DNA from: a virus
Strand: one strand, 5' to 3'
DNA length: 64,000 bases
Virus record (IMG/VR): IMGVR_UViG_3300042503_000209
Location: 1-64,000 of that record
Shown: positions 29,511 through 38,354 of the stretch, in pieces
Layout: every line of letters begins with the position of its first letter
Numbering within the stretch: position 1 is the first letter of the stretch
The notes under the pieces: generated by a model
Seen by the model: the letters and a program-made list of their open reading frames with translations, nothing else
What the model was told of the DNA's origin: nothing
Databases searched by the model: none
Program-made: the position numbers and the translations under genes

Positions 29511-30512
29511 ATGTTTAAAACCAAAAACTTGGTACATGACATTAAAGATGTACCAGTAGCATGGATATTTGAACATTTCTGCAAGCTAAAAGAAAAGCTT
29601 AATGGGCATGATGTAAAGATTAAGTCTCTCTTCAATTTGAAAGAGCGTACACCAAGTATGTGTATATATTATGACGCTAAGAAATCTACTTACCGTTATA
29701 AAGACTTCTCATCAGGCAAAGGTGGTTCTGCAATAGATCTAGTAAAAGACATTGAAGAACTTTCCTACCACAAAGCTTGCTCACTAGTTGTAGAAAAGTA
29801 CAATGACTTTGTGCTGCACAACAATGGTGGCTATGATCTGCAAGAGTTCAAGCAAGCTTCTAGATATAAAGTGAACTCTTATATATTTAGATCGTGGAAC
29901 ACTCAAGATCAATACTTCTGGACCCAGTTTAATATTGGTACTAAGCTCCTTGAAGAGTATCATGTAAGACCGTTATCTTCATACACTATGCATAAAGATA
30001 CTGATGATGGTCCCAAAGACTTAACTATCTTTGGTAATTATCTATATGGTTACTTCAAGCAAGACGGTTCACTTTATAAAATTTATCAGCCAAAAACGTT
30101 AGATAAAAAATTTATAAAAGTAGCTGACTATATACAAGGGTCGGAACAGCTAAAAAATTATAAGTGGTTGATCATTACATCTTCTCTAAAAGATCTAATG
30201 GCATTAAGAAGTCTTAAACTACCTATAGATATAATAGCTCCTGATTCAGAAAATACTGTTATACGTAGAGAAGTAATGGAGTCTTACATACACAAATACC
30301 AAAAAGTTATTGTGATGTTTGACTTTGACGAACCAGGTATAAAAGCAATGGAAAAGTATAAAGAACTTTACCCTGAAGTAGAGTATGCTGCTCTACCAAT
30401 GAGTAAAGATCCTGCAGATTCCATTAAAGACTATGGTGCTAAAGAGGTATTCTACCGCATAGTACCTATTTTAAATAAAAGAATTCTTAATGACGAAGAG
30501 AAAAACGACTAG
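29511..30512 (+). CDS. DNA primase (DnaG/TOPRIM type)
   Basis: The 333-aa product starts with a primase N-terminal region (IKSLFNLKERTPSMCIYYDAKKS, YKDFSSGKGGSAIDLV), which corresponds to the CHC2-like fold, although I do not see the Cys/His zinc set. A TOPRIM core follows, with an Asp pair in VIVMFDFDEPGIKAM and an upstream Glu/Asp strand. It makes RNA primers for the DnaB-like helicase and family B polymerase. It starts after a terminator and overlaps the HNH gene by 23 nt. Confidence 0.85.
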   Translation: MFKTKNLVHDIKDVPVAWIFEHFCKLKEKLNGHDVKIKSLFNLKERTPSMCIYYDAKKSTYRYKDFSSGKGGSAIDLVKDIEELSYHKACSLVVEKYNDFVLHNNGGYDLQEFKQASRYKVNSYIFRSWNTQDQYFWTQFNIGTKLLEEYHVRPLSSYTMHKDTDDGPKDLTIFGNYLYGYFKQDGSLYKIYQPKTLDKKFIKVADYIQGSEQLKNYKWLIITSSLKDLMALRSLKLPIDIIAPDSENTVIRREVMESYIHKYQKVIVMFDFDEPGIKAMEKYKELYPEVEYAALPMSKDPADSIKDYGAKEVFYRIVPILNKRILNDEEKND

Positions 30513-30879
30513 ACGTGCTGTAACACCTAAGACTAGAAATGCAGGTACAATGACTGAATCTGCATTCTGGAGTTTTATTAGAAGTGCATTACGTCAGAAA
30601 TCTAGATGGTGGAAACCTATTACAGAATGTAAGATGAAAGCTCGCAGAGCTTACAAGGGCCCACTAAAAAGACAAAAATTTGAGTACCAGTGTAACAATT
30701 GTAAAAACTGGTTTCCAGAAAAGAAGATTAACGTAGACCATATAGTTGGTGCAGGTAGTCTTAACTGTGCTGCAGATCTTCCAGGATTTGTAGAAAGACT
30801 TTTCTGTGAACAAGATAACTTACAAGTGTTATGCACAGAATGCCATGATAAGAAAACAAAACTAGAAAAAGAAAAGTGA
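30490..30879 (+). CDS. HNH endonuclease, 129 aa
   Basis: The basic N-terminus (RKTTRRAVTPKTR, SALRQKSRWWKP) is followed by a zinc-bound HNH core: CNNC, then NVDHIVGAG (His-Asp), NLQVLCTECHDKKT with the second Cys pair and the final His. All HNH residues are intact. It overlaps the primase by 23 nt. Such enzymes act in packaging, recombination or as free-standing homing nucleases. Confidence 0.85.
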   Translation: MTKRKTTRRAVTPKTRNAGTMTESAFWSFIRSALRQKSRWWKPITECKMKARRAYKGPLKRQKFEYQCNNCKNWFPEKKINVDHIVGAGSLNCAADLPGFVERLFCEQDNLQVLCTECHDKKTKLEKEK

Positions 30880-30880
30880 T

Positions 30881-31042
30881 ATGGAAGATCCAATTATTGA
30901 AGCAGTTATAGAGCAAATTAAAGAAGACTTACAGTATGGTGATGTATCAGCCATCTATGAAATGCTGGAATTTCTTCCTAAGAAAAACTTGTTAGCTTAT
31001 CTACCAGAAGAAATATCTGAACAATTAAAAAATCTTAATTAA
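30881..31042 (+). CDS. Small conserved-looking protein, 53 aa
   Basis: ATG 30881 to TAA gives MEDPIIEAVIEQIKEDLQYG and so on, an acidic two-helix peptide ending in LPEEISEQLKNLN. It starts 1 nt after the HNH stop. I remember close relatives with the pattern AIxELLxxLP..LLxAYLPE from many phages, where the function is unknown. Confidence 0.75.
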   Translation: MEDPIIEAVIEQIKEDLQYGDVSAIYEMLEFLPKKNLLAYLPEEISEQLKNLN

Positions 31043-31043
31043 T

Positions 31044-31211
31044 ATGGATGAAGATAAAAAATGGTGTCCGTCTAGTATTGCTGACTTACAGGATCAGTTA
31101 GATGAGCTTATTAAGTTCATTGAATATGAAGAAGCTATGACAGTAGATCCGACTACACAAAAAAGAATTAGAGCTAAACTTGTAGAACTTGGTGTTTGGA
31201 AAAAAGATTAA
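31044..31211 (+). CDS. Small helical protein, 55 aa
   Basis: It starts 1 nt after the previous stop. The product is acidic with one long helix (SIADLQDQLDELIKFIEYEE) followed by a short basic helix (KRIRAKLVELGVWKKD). It is probably a regulatory or adaptor peptide in the replication operon. Confidence 0.65.
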   Translation: MDEDKKWCPSSIADLQDQLDELIKFIEYEEAMTVDPTTQKRIRAKLVELGVWKKD

Positions 31212-31223
31212 AATAAACTAATT

Positions 31224-32252
31224 ATGAACTTAGAAGAAATGATGCAGGATACTGCAGAAGTATTGGAAAAAAGCTTTTATGATAAAAAGTTTTACTTTAG
31301 CTACAGCAGCTTAAATAAACTTATGTGGAACCCAGCTGTGTTTTATCAGTTGTATGTTCTAGGTATGAAAGAAGAGCGTACTGATGCTCACTTAGTACAA
31401 GGTAAAATTGTACACGCATTATTATTAGAAGAAGATAAATTCAACGACCAGTTTATTATCAGCCCAGGTAAATTACCTGGTGACTCTGTTAAAACTGTGA
31501 TAGATAGAGTATTTAATCATTATACAGAAGTATCAGCAAATGGTGACTTAAGAACTAAACTAGAAGATTTTGATCAAGCTGTACTAGATGTAATGAAAGA
31601 TATGAACTATCATCAATCTTTAAAGACAGATCAGCAAAGATTAGATAAAATTATATCTACAGAAACTGTTAACTATTGGGAGTTTCTAAAGACAAAAGGT
31701 AATAAAATGCTTATTGATCAAGAAACTTATGATTTCTGTAAAAATGCTGTAGACCTTATTAAAACTGATAAGAATCTTTGTGATCTCATTGGCTGTAATC
31801 TAACAGATTTTGACAATAAAGAAGTGTATAATGAGCTTCCTTTATCAGTAGAATATGGTGACCAACCATTTGGACTTAAAGGAATTATTGACAATCTTGT
31901 GGTAGATCATGATAAAAAGACTATTTTTGTTAATGACATTAAAACCACAAGTAAAGATCTAAAAGACTTTAAAGAAACTATAGAGTTTTATTCTTATTGG
32001 TTACAAGCTGTAATGTATTGCACTTTAACCAGTATAAAATTCAGAGACTTACTAGAATCTGGATACACACTTAAGTTTCACTTTGTAGTTATAGATAGAT
32101 CGTTTCAAACATATTCTTTCTATGTAAGTGAACCAACTTTAAATAGCTGGTTAGATAGAATGAATAAAGTATTAGAAGCAGCTAAGTGGCATTACGTTAA
32201 TAAAAACTATACTTTACCTTACGAATTTGCAACAGGAAGTGTAGTTCTTTAA
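31224..32252 (+). CDS. PD-(D/E)XK nuclease (RecB/Cas4-like)
   Basis: The 342-aa product carries an N-terminal GKIVHALLLE box (Gly60...His64, the RecB-family GxxxxH-like helix), a central GLKGIIDNLVVDHDKKTIFVNDIKTTS segment with the Asp...Asp-x-Lys catalytic triad, and a WLQAVMYCT helix in the QxxxY position. It should be a 5'-3' or 3'-5' exonuclease for recombination or DNA end processing. It sits between the primase/HNH genes and the polymerase. Confidence 0.88.
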   Translation: MNLEEMMQDTAEVLEKSFYDKKFYFSYSSLNKLMWNPAVFYQLYVLGMKEERTDAHLVQGKIVHALLLEEDKFNDQFIISPGKLPGDSVKTVIDRVFNHYTEVSANGDLRTKLEDFDQAVLDVMKDMNYHQSLKTDQQRLDKIISTETVNYWEFLKTKGNKMLIDQETYDFCKNAVDLIKTDKNLCDLIGCNLTDFDNKEVYNELPLSVEYGDQPFGLKGIIDNLVVDHDKKTIFVNDIKTTSKDLKDFKETIEFYSYWLQAVMYCTLTSIKFRDLLESGYTLKFHFVVIDRSFQTYSFYVSEPTLNSWLDRMNKVLEAAKWHYVNKNYTLPYEFATGSVVL

Positions 32253-32261
32253 AGATTCATC

Positions 32262-32819
32262 ATGATAGAGAGCTTATATGGTAAATATTTTCAAAAGTCT
32301 AGGTCTTTTTTGTACCCAGCTTTAGGAATTAAAAAAAGCAGTAGCACTCATCCTACAGGTACTTATCTTTCTCTTGAGGGAAAGATAGGTCCTGAAGATA
32401 TGAAGCTCATCTGTAGTTATAACAATTGTGAGACAGATGGTTTTAAAGCATTTGAAAACAAGATGCTGCTCACAAACCCTTTATTTGAACAAGTCATCCA
32501 AGTACAGGATTATAAGCTCTATGTGTTTGATTATCAAACATATAAAGATGACTGGTTCAACTTCTTACTAGGAAAATATTCTAAGCTATCAACTGTTCTA
32601 AAAAGAGCTATTAAAGTTTACTATGGAGAAAACTCTTCTGAGTATAAATACATGGATTCATACCTCTATCCTGAAAAGTACCACGGCTTGTACGCAAAAA
32701 TTTTAGATGTGGATATCAAAACAATAAAGTCAAGCGGTGGTGAGTTATGTGATCCATGTAACATAGATAAAGAAACTTTAAAAATTCCAATAGAACATTT
32801 GGTAGTCTTAGATAAGTAA
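32262..32819 (+). CDS. Unknown protein, 185 aa
   Basis: The first 60 residues (GKYFQKSRSFLYPALGIKKS, GTYLSLEGKIGPEDMKLIC) form a beta region; the rest is helical, with WFNFLLGKYSKLS and YPEKYHGLYAKILDV segments. A CDPCN Cys pair lies near the C-terminus. I recall similar proteins next to the PD-(D/E)XK gene in crAss-like phages with no known function. Confidence 0.75.
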   Translation: MIESLYGKYFQKSRSFLYPALGIKKSSSTHPTGTYLSLEGKIGPEDMKLICSYNNCETDGFKAFENKMLLTNPLFEQVIQVQDYKLYVFDYQTYKDDWFNFLLGKYSKLSTVLKRAIKVYYGENSSEYKYMDSYLYPEKYHGLYAKILDVDIKTIKSSGGELCDPCNIDKETLKIPIEHLVVLDK

Positions 32820-32828
32820 GTAAATTTG
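32798..32828 (+). promoter_or_regulatory. Bacteroidota-type promoter TTTG-N19-TAnnTTTG
   Basis: TTTG at 32798-32801, exactly 19 nt, then TAAATTTG at 32821-32828 match both boxes of the primary-sigma promoter of Bacteroidota. The ATG at 32849 is 20 nt further on. The -33 box lies inside the end of the previous gene. This is the best promoter in the window and implies that host RNA polymerase can read this gene. Confidence 0.7.
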
Positions 32829-32848
32829 TATAAATAAAAAACCAAACA

Positions 32849-33265
32849 ATGAATAAATCAATGATGCTAGTTACATCTAGCTGGGGTCCACGGAAGACTT
32901 TTAAACTGATCCCTATTACACCTGAAGCTATTTACAATGAAGGAATCTTTGATCCGGATAGTAAAGTGTTGGCTCTAATTGGTAAAGAAAAGAAACAATC
33001 TTTACACATGTTAGCTAAACTTAACGATCTAGGTGACCCACAAGAACTTAAGATTGGTAAAAGAGCTAACGGTAAATCATACGCAGAAGAACGCAGACAG
33101 CTAGAAAGTTTTTATGAGTATTATGTAGAGCATCCAGAAGAGATTATCAATATCATCAACATGATTGCTATTAACGCAGATTCATTTGATTACAAAGAAC
33201 ATATGGAATCACCGGCTACACCTCCTGCAGGTCTAAAGAACAGTGGTATCATCACAGAAGTATAA
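32849..33265 (+). CDS. Unknown protein, 138 aa
   Basis: A single-gene unit with its own promoter and a terminator. The N-terminal region is beta-rich (MMLVTSSWGPRKTFKLIPITPEAIYNEG), the middle basic (LIGKEKKQSLHMLAKLN, KIGKRANGKSYAEERRQLE) and the C-terminus helical with a Pro-rich tail. Independent regulation and basic character suggest a DNA-associated or regulatory protein; no family recognised. Confidence 0.75.
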   Translation: MNKSMMLVTSSWGPRKTFKLIPITPEAIYNEGIFDPDSKVLALIGKEKKQSLHMLAKLNDLGDPQELKIGKRANGKSYAEERRQLESFYEYYVEHPEEIINIINMIAINADSFDYKEHMESPATPPAGLKNSGIITEV

Positions 33266-33291
33266 GTTATCATTCCTATTAATAACCAACT

Positions 33292-33318
33292 AAAGGGGAG
33301 AGAAATCTTCCCTTTTTT
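33292..33318 (+). terminator. Intrinsic terminator
   Basis: AAAGGGGAG (33292-33300) pairs with CTTCCCTTT (33307-33315), one wobble, loop AGAAAT, followed by T's. Confidence 0.8.
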
Positions 33319-33363
33319 CAGCTTCAACAATTACGGGGGGACAGCTTAACTGAACAATCACAT

Positions 33364-35322
33364 ATGGCACAATCTGCAACACCTACTCATTGGGTTATGG
33401 ACTATGAAACAATTGTAAACTGTTTTGTAGCTGTATTCCAACATTACAAAGATGATGATATTAGTGAAGTATTTATCATTACTAAAGACCAAAACGATAC
33501 AGCTAAGTTTGTTAAATTTCTTAATAAGTGTGTATCACTAAAACAGTGGCATATATCTTATAATGGTTTAGCATTTGACGCTCAGATAAGTCAACATGTA
33601 CTTATACATCAAAAGGAATATCTTAAACTAAATGGTGAAGAAGCTGCCAAGAAGCTATATAATTATGCACAATCTGTTATAGGCAGATCTGATAGAGGTG
33701 AGTTTTTAGATTATGCACCATACAAGCTTAAAATAAGGCAGATAGATCTATTTAAAATGAATCACTGGGACAACCGTGCCAAGATGAGTAGTCTTAAATG
33801 GATACAGTATTCTATGGACTGGCAGAATGTAGAAGAGATGCCACATCATCATTATGAGCCTGTAGATACATCTGATCAACTAAGTAGTATTGTTTCTTAT
33901 TGTATTAATGACGTACTAAGTACTAAAGAAATACTCAAACATTCTACAGAACAAATACAGTTAAGACAAACTCTTACAAGAGAATATGGAATTGATCTAT
34001 ATTCTGCATCAGAACCAAGAATATCTAAAGAGTTATTCTTGTATTTCTTAAGTAAGAAGTTAAACTGGGATAAATCTGAGATCAAAACACTCAGAACTCC
34101 ACGTCAGTACATTGTCTTAGCAGACTGTATTCTTCCCTACGTAAAGTTCCAGACCCCAGAGTTCCAAAAAATCTTAGACTATTTTCGTACAAAGGTAATT
34201 ACATCTACTAAAGATGGATTTAAATATACTCTTGAAAATAGAGGTGTTAAAACTGACTACGGTCTAGGTGGTATTCATGGTGCTGCAGATGCAGGAGTTT
34301 ATCAAGCAGAAAATGGATGGACTATAATGACATCAGATGTTACATCTTTCTATCCTAATCTAGCTATCAAGAACAAGTTTCATCCTGAACACTTACCGCA
34401 AAAAGAATTTGGTGATCTATATGAATGGTTCTTTGAAGAGCGTAAAAAAATACCTAAGTCTGATCCTAAAAACTATGTCTACAAGATTATTCTTAATAGC
34501 ACATACGGTTTAACAGGTGATGAAAATAGTTTCCTGTATGATCCACGAATGACTATGCAGATTACTATCAACGGTCAGTTATTACTATCTATGCTCTATG
34601 AGATGTTGTGCTTAGCCATACCAGAAGCTATGCCTCTAATGCAAAACACAGACGGTTTAGAAATGATGATACCAACATCAGCCATTTCTAAATATATGGA
34701 AGTATGTGATAAGTGGCAGGTACTAACTCAACTTAATCTAGAGCATGATGAGTATTCTAAAATGGTTATTGGTGATGTAAATAATTACATAGCAGTAACT
34801 AAAGATGGTAAAACTAAATGCAAAGGTCGTTTTGAGTGGGAAGACTTACAGAAAAAGAAAGTTAGTGTATTCCACAAGAATAAATCTTTCTTAATTATTC
34901 CTAAAGCTATCTATGCATACTTTACAAAAGGTATAGACCCTGAGAAATTTTTAGAAGACAACCAGTCTATCTATGATTACTGTGCAGGTGTAAAAGCTAA
35001 AGGCGGATGGTATTACGAGACTCGAAGATTAGTGCATGAAAATGAAGGATCTTCTGTAGAAAAGATTAGACTACAAAAAATAGTAAGATACTATGTATCT
35101 GAAAAAGGTATAAAGCTAATGAAGTGTCACCCGGATGGACGTGAAGCTCAAGTAGAAGCAGGACCTTGGATGCAAACAGTAGTCAATGACTTAAGAGACA
35201 TTAACAAACCTCTTAGTGAATACGGCATCAACAAACAGTACTATCTGGAAAACATATACAAACAGATAGAACAGATTAACAAAGTAAAAAGAAGAAGTTT
35301 TACTCAACTGTCATTATTTTAA
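33364..35322 (+). CDS. DNA polymerase, family B
   Basis: A 652-aa polymerase. The N-terminal DEDD 3'-5' exonuclease shows DYET (13-16) and YNGLAFDAQI, with further acidic sites. The polymerase part has motif A SDVTSFYP (Asp325), motif B KIILNSTYG (Lys374) and motif C QNTDGLE (Asp430), where family B usually reads DTDS. The first Asp of the classical pair is therefore Asn/Thr here, a variation that occurs in some divergent family B phage enzymes. It is compact for the family. It should be the replicative polymerase, with the primase and helicase upstream. Confidence 0.9.
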   Translation: MAQSATPTHWVMDYETIVNCFVAVFQHYKDDDISEVFIITKDQNDTAKFVKFLNKCVSLKQWHISYNGLAFDAQISQHVLIHQKEYLKLNGEEAAKKLYNYAQSVIGRSDRGEFLDYAPYKLKIRQIDLFKMNHWDNRAKMSSLKWIQYSMDWQNVEEMPHHHYEPVDTSDQLSSIVSYCINDVLSTKEILKHSTEQIQLRQTLTREYGIDLYSASEPRISKELFLYFLSKKLNWDKSEIKTLRTPRQYIVLADCILPYVKFQTPEFQKILDYFRTKVITSTKDGFKYTLENRGVKTDYGLGGIHGAADAGVYQAENGWTIMTSDVTSFYPNLAIKNKFHPEHLPQKEFGDLYEWFFEERKKIPKSDPKNYVYKIILNSTYGLTGDENSFLYDPRMTMQITINGQLLLSMLYEMLCLAIPEAMPLMQNTDGLEMMIPTSAISKYMEVCDKWQVLTQLNLEHDEYSKMVIGDVNNYIAVTKDGKTKCKGRFEWEDLQKKKVSVFHKNKSFLIIPKAIYAYFTKGIDPEKFLEDNQSIYDYCAGVKAKGGWYYETRRLVHENEGSSVEKIRLQKIVRYYVSEKGIKLMKCHPDGREAQVEAGPWMQTVVNDLRDINKPLSEYGINKQYYLENIYKQIEQINKVKRRSFTQLSLF

Positions 35323-35333
35323 AAACCAAACTT

Positions 35334-36152
35334 ATGCCAATTAAAACAGAGTTCACAACTGAACAAAGAATTAGACTAGCCTCTTTACCTAACCACGGTA
35401 AAAGCTATGCTGTTATACCTCACAGTTATGTAATTGATGAGACTAAAAAAGAATTAGCTGCTGCAGGATTTACAATTTCTAACGAGCTATACAAGACTAA
35501 TCTAAATGGAGAAGTAGCACAAGGTATCTACCATTTAAATTACGGTAATGACCAAGATATGGGTCTAATGTTTGCATGGTCAAACTCATATAACAAAATG
35601 ATGAGATTTAAATGTGCAGTAGGTGCACAAGTATTTGTATGTATGAACGGTATGGTATCTGGAGACATCGGTAACTACGCCAGAAAACATACAGGCACTG
35701 CATTATCAGATGCTACACAAACTATTCAATATCAGATATCTAAAGCTAAGGAACACTATGATAACTTAGTTGCTGATAAAGAAACATTTAAACAGATCAT
35801 ACTAACCAAAAAAGAACAAGCATCTATTATTGGTCAGCTATATGCAGATCAAGAAATATTAACCTTGTCACAAGTTGGTATAGTTAAGCGTGAACTAGAT
35901 ACTCCTAGTTATTTATATAATGCATCTGCTGACTCAGCATGGAGTTTATATAATCATATTACATACGCACTAAAAGATTCTCATCCTATGAGATATCTTA
36001 GTGATCATCAAAAGGTGCATACATTTTTCTTAACTAATTTGTCTTCACAAACAGCAGTACCTGCTATAGAAGAAGATGTAGTAGAAGAACAAGAAACGTT
36101 ATCTTACTTTGAAGAGGTAGAAAGACCAATATTTGGTGTAACCTTTTTATAA
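35334..36152 (+). CDS. DUF932-like phage/plasmid protein
   Basis: The 272-aa product matches the pattern of DUF932 (phage/plasmid-like TIGR03299-type) proteins: a beta-rich N-terminus, GLMFAWSNSYNKMMRFKCAVGAQVFVCMNGMV in the middle, a coiled helix (ISKAKEHYDNLVADKETFKQII), and the NHITYALKDSHP segment near the end, the usual NxxTxAxK-like site. Function is unknown despite wide spread on mobile elements. It follows the polymerase by 11 nt. Confidence 0.85.
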   Translation: MPIKTEFTTEQRIRLASLPNHGKSYAVIPHSYVIDETKKELAAAGFTISNELYKTNLNGEVAQGIYHLNYGNDQDMGLMFAWSNSYNKMMRFKCAVGAQVFVCMNGMVSGDIGNYARKHTGTALSDATQTIQYQISKAKEHYDNLVADKETFKQIILTKKEQASIIGQLYADQEILTLSQVGIVKRELDTPSYLYNASADSAWSLYNHITYALKDSHPMRYLSDHQKVHTFFLTNLSSQTAVPAIEEDVVEEQETLSYFEEVERPIFGVTFL

Positions 36153-36158
36153 ACTAGA

Positions 36159-36200
36159 ACAAGTAGGATGTAGAAATGCATCCTACTTGTTTTTAAATTT
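36159..36200 (+). terminator. Strong intrinsic terminator
   Basis: ACAAGTAGGATG (36159-36170) and CATCCTACTTGT (36179-36190) pair perfectly over 12 bp, followed by TTTTAAATTT. It ends the polymerase-DUF932 unit. Confidence 0.9.
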
Positions 36201-36206
36201 AAATAT

Positions 36207-36542
36207 ATGAACTACTATATATTAAACGAAGATAAAACATTTACAATGTTACCTGATGGAGAATATCCAAAAGAAGAAGTATTTACAGATCCACGTATTG
36301 CACTTAATGTAATAGGTGACCAAAGAATATCTACAGTGTTTTTACACTTTGATCATGGTCTTAACTTTGGGCAAAAAGATAAAGTTTATCCACCAGTATT
36401 ATTTGAGTCTATGATATTTAAAGGTCCACATGATCAGTATCAACGTAGATACCATACTTATGACGAAGCTTTAGAAGGACACAATAACTTAGTTAAAGCT
36501 TTAGAAGAGGAAAAACATCCTGACTTTTACTTTAACGATTAA
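36207..36542 (+). CDS. Unknown protein, 111 aa
   Basis: A small alpha/beta protein with FTMLPDGEYPKEEVFTDPRI, VIGDQRISTVFLHFDHGLNF and a Tyr/His-rich region (YQRRYHTYDEALEGHNNLV). The TVFLHFDHG.. WETMIFGG-type layout resembles small phage proteins of unknown role. It begins 7 nt after the terminator's T-run, so its promoter may overlap the terminator. Confidence 0.75.
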   Translation: MNYYILNEDKTFTMLPDGEYPKEEVFTDPRIALNVIGDQRISTVFLHFDHGLNFGQKDKVYPPVLFESMIFKGPHDQYQRRYHTYDEALEGHNNLVKALEEEKHPDFYFND

Positions 36543-36554
36543 ACTTAACACAAA

Positions 36555-37154
36555 ATGATTATAGGAATTTCAGGATACTCTGGATCTGGAAAAGATCTAG
36601 TGGGTACTATTATACAAGAGATTAGCCTAAACAAATGGCATATTAAGAAGTGGGCTGGTAAACTAAAAACCATTGCTTCTATACTTACAGGTATTCCTGT
36701 AGAAAACTTTGAGGATCAAGAGTTTAAAAAAACATTATTAGGTCCTGAATGGGGTACAGTTAAAGATATTCCTTTAAATAGTGTACCAGCATTTGCTGAC
36801 ATGCAGTTTAATAGTTTAATAACTGTTAGAGACTTTCTACAAAAACTAGGTACAGAAGCTATCAGAGATAGCTTGCATGAAAATACTTGGGTAAATGCTA
36901 CTATGGTTGATTATACAGTTGAATCTAACTGGATTATTACAGATACACGTTTTCCTAATGAAGCAGAAGCTATTAAAAAAGCCGGTGGTATTGTTGTCCG
37001 TATAAACAGACCAGGTGTACAACCTATTAATCCACATCCATCTGAAACTAGTCTTGATGACTGGAACTTTGATGCTGTAATTAATAACGATGGTGATGTA
37101 TCAGATATTGTACACAAAGTTGGCTTATTACTTTACAGACATAATATTAAATAA
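36555..37154 (+). CDS. Deoxynucleoside monophosphate kinase-like
   Basis: The 199-aa P-loop kinase has Walker A GYSGSGKD (7-14), a substrate-binding region TVRDFLQKLGTEAIRD, and the WIITDTRFPNEAEAIKKAGG strand-loop that is the hallmark of T4 gp1-like dNMP kinases, followed by an Arg-containing lid (VRINRPG). It phosphorylates dNMPs to dNDPs for DNA synthesis and fits with RNR and MazG downstream. It shares 1 nt with the next gene. Confidence 0.88.
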   Translation: MIIGISGYSGSGKDLVGTIIQEISLNKWHIKKWAGKLKTIASILTGIPVENFEDQEFKKTLLGPEWGTVKDIPLNSVPAFADMQFNSLITVRDFLQKLGTEAIRDSLHENTWVNATMVDYTVESNWIITDTRFPNEAEAIKKAGGIVVRINRPGVQPINPHPSETSLDDWNFDAVINNDGDVSDIVHKVGLLLYRHNIK

Positions 37155-38008
37155 TGAAGATCATTCATCAAAAAACTAAAACTTTAATCACCCGAGACAA
37201 TGGAAGAAGTTCAGACGCAGTTAGTCCGAACTTCATCTATGGGTGTTTAGGTGGTTGTATGAATTCCTATTGTTATGTAGGTAGATATAACCATGATAAA
37301 GTGTATGTAAATGAAAATACAGATGATATTCTACACTCTGTTTATGATTGGCTAGTAACTAAACCATGGCCTAAAGTTCCTAATCAGTGTGACGAAAAGT
37401 ATTACACTATAGATATAGGCTGCAGTACTGATGTAGCTTTAATGAGTAAACATTATAACTGGCAAAATGTATTTGATTGGTTTGATTTTCACAAAATGGC
37501 TAAGAGTACATTTGCTACCAAGTATCCCACTATGTTTCTTCCTAATGAAAAGTTTGTATTTCATCCGGATAAACACCGGATCAGGGTAAGTCTGATGCCT
37601 CAGCTTTATTCTGATGTATTAGAACCAGGTACAGATACTATAGAAGAACGTATTTGGAGTATACCTAGGTTACAGCAGTATATGGAAGTACATATTAACT
37701 TTAGCCCAATTGTTTATACAGATGGTTGGTTACATGAGTACCGTAAACTATTTCAACAACTAAAAGCTGCTAATGTAGATGTTAAGTGTGAATGTATATT
37801 TCTTACACACAACGTACATCAACATGAGCGTAACTCTGATATAGTAAGAGATCTACTCTGGCGTCCTGACATACAAGAATCTAAAGATTCTCAGTATGCT
37901 GCTGACAATATTCGTTACCAGTGGCAGCTTAAGAAAGAAATGATCAATCAGTTTACTAAACTTTACTCAGAGTTCTTTGATCCCGCTAACATTAGATATA
38001 TATTTTAA
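37154..38008 (+). CDS. Radical SAM protein, spore photoproduct lyase-like
   Basis: The 284-aa product has a cysteine cluster GCLGGCMNSYCYVGR with spacing C-x3-C-x4-C; canonical radical SAM enzymes use C-x3-C-x2-C. A barrel-type layout of strands follows (YYTIDIGCSTDVAL, YMEVHINFSPIVY, VKCECIFLTHN), similar to SplB-like repair enzymes. SplB reverses the spore photoproduct thymine dimer, and phages carrying relatives may repair UV damage or modify DNA. The odd Cys spacing means cluster binding should be tested. It is coupled to the dNMP kinase by a 1-nt overlap. Confidence 0.75.
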   Translation: MKIIHQKTKTLITRDNGRSSDAVSPNFIYGCLGGCMNSYCYVGRYNHDKVYVNENTDDILHSVYDWLVTKPWPKVPNQCDEKYYTIDIGCSTDVALMSKHYNWQNVFDWFDFHKMAKSTFATKYPTMFLPNEKFVFHPDKHRIRVSLMPQLYSDVLEPGTDTIEERIWSIPRLQQYMEVHINFSPIVYTDGWLHEYRKLFQQLKAANVDVKCECIFLTHNVHQHERNSDIVRDLLWRPDIQESKDSQYAADNIRYQWQLKKEMINQFTKLYSEFFDPANIRYIF

Positions 38009-38010
38009 CT

Positions 38011-38127
38011 ATGAAACTCATTGTAAAAGAAGGAAGCTATGAAGCTGATACCCTATGGGGTATAATAGTAGAAGTCTTGAAACACAGATTTTGGCATCTT
38101 AGAAAACACGGTAAATGGATGGACTAA
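38011..38127 (+). CDS. Small basic peptide, 38 aa
   Basis: ATG 38011 to TAA, with 1-nt TAATG overlap to the next gene. The peptide (MKLIVKEGSYEADTLWGIIV...) has a strand-turn followed by a basic, Trp/His-rich helix. It is too short to assign; the coupling on both sides supports translation. Confidence 0.55.
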   Translation: MKLIVKEGSYEADTLWGIIVEVLKHRFWHLRKHGKWMD

Positions 38128-38354
38128 TGAAAAGACAAACTCCTGTAGAAAGACTAGCAGACTATGTACGGTCAAGGTATGAAACAACTGAAGTGTTTAA
38201 CAATCTGGTAACCAATCTGTTACATAGAGAAATGCTACAACGTGTTGAAGACTACAATGCAGGTCATGCTGATGGTCTATGCAATCATGTTAATGATGCT
38301 ACCAATTATATAAACGAACAAAACTATTTAAAAGATGAAGATACTACACATTAG
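38127..38354 (+). CDS. Unknown helical protein, 75 aa
   Basis: I start it at ATG 38127 (MKRQTPVERLADYV), which overlaps the preceding stop as TAATG; an in-frame ATG at 38115 is less likely. It is all-helical and polar (EMLQRVEDYNAGHADGLCNHVNDATNYINEQNYL). It overlaps the phosphoesterase gene by 20 nt. Confidence 0.65.
   Translation: MKRQTPVERLADYVRSRYETTEVFNNLVTNLLHREMLQRVEDYNAGHADGLCNHVNDATNYINEQNYLKDEDTTH

Noticed and set aside
9238-30879. The two HNH proteins as intron- or intein-borne homing elements
   Set aside because: Neither interrupts a gene, both are tightly coupled to neighbours, and no intron core or intein splice motif is visible around them.
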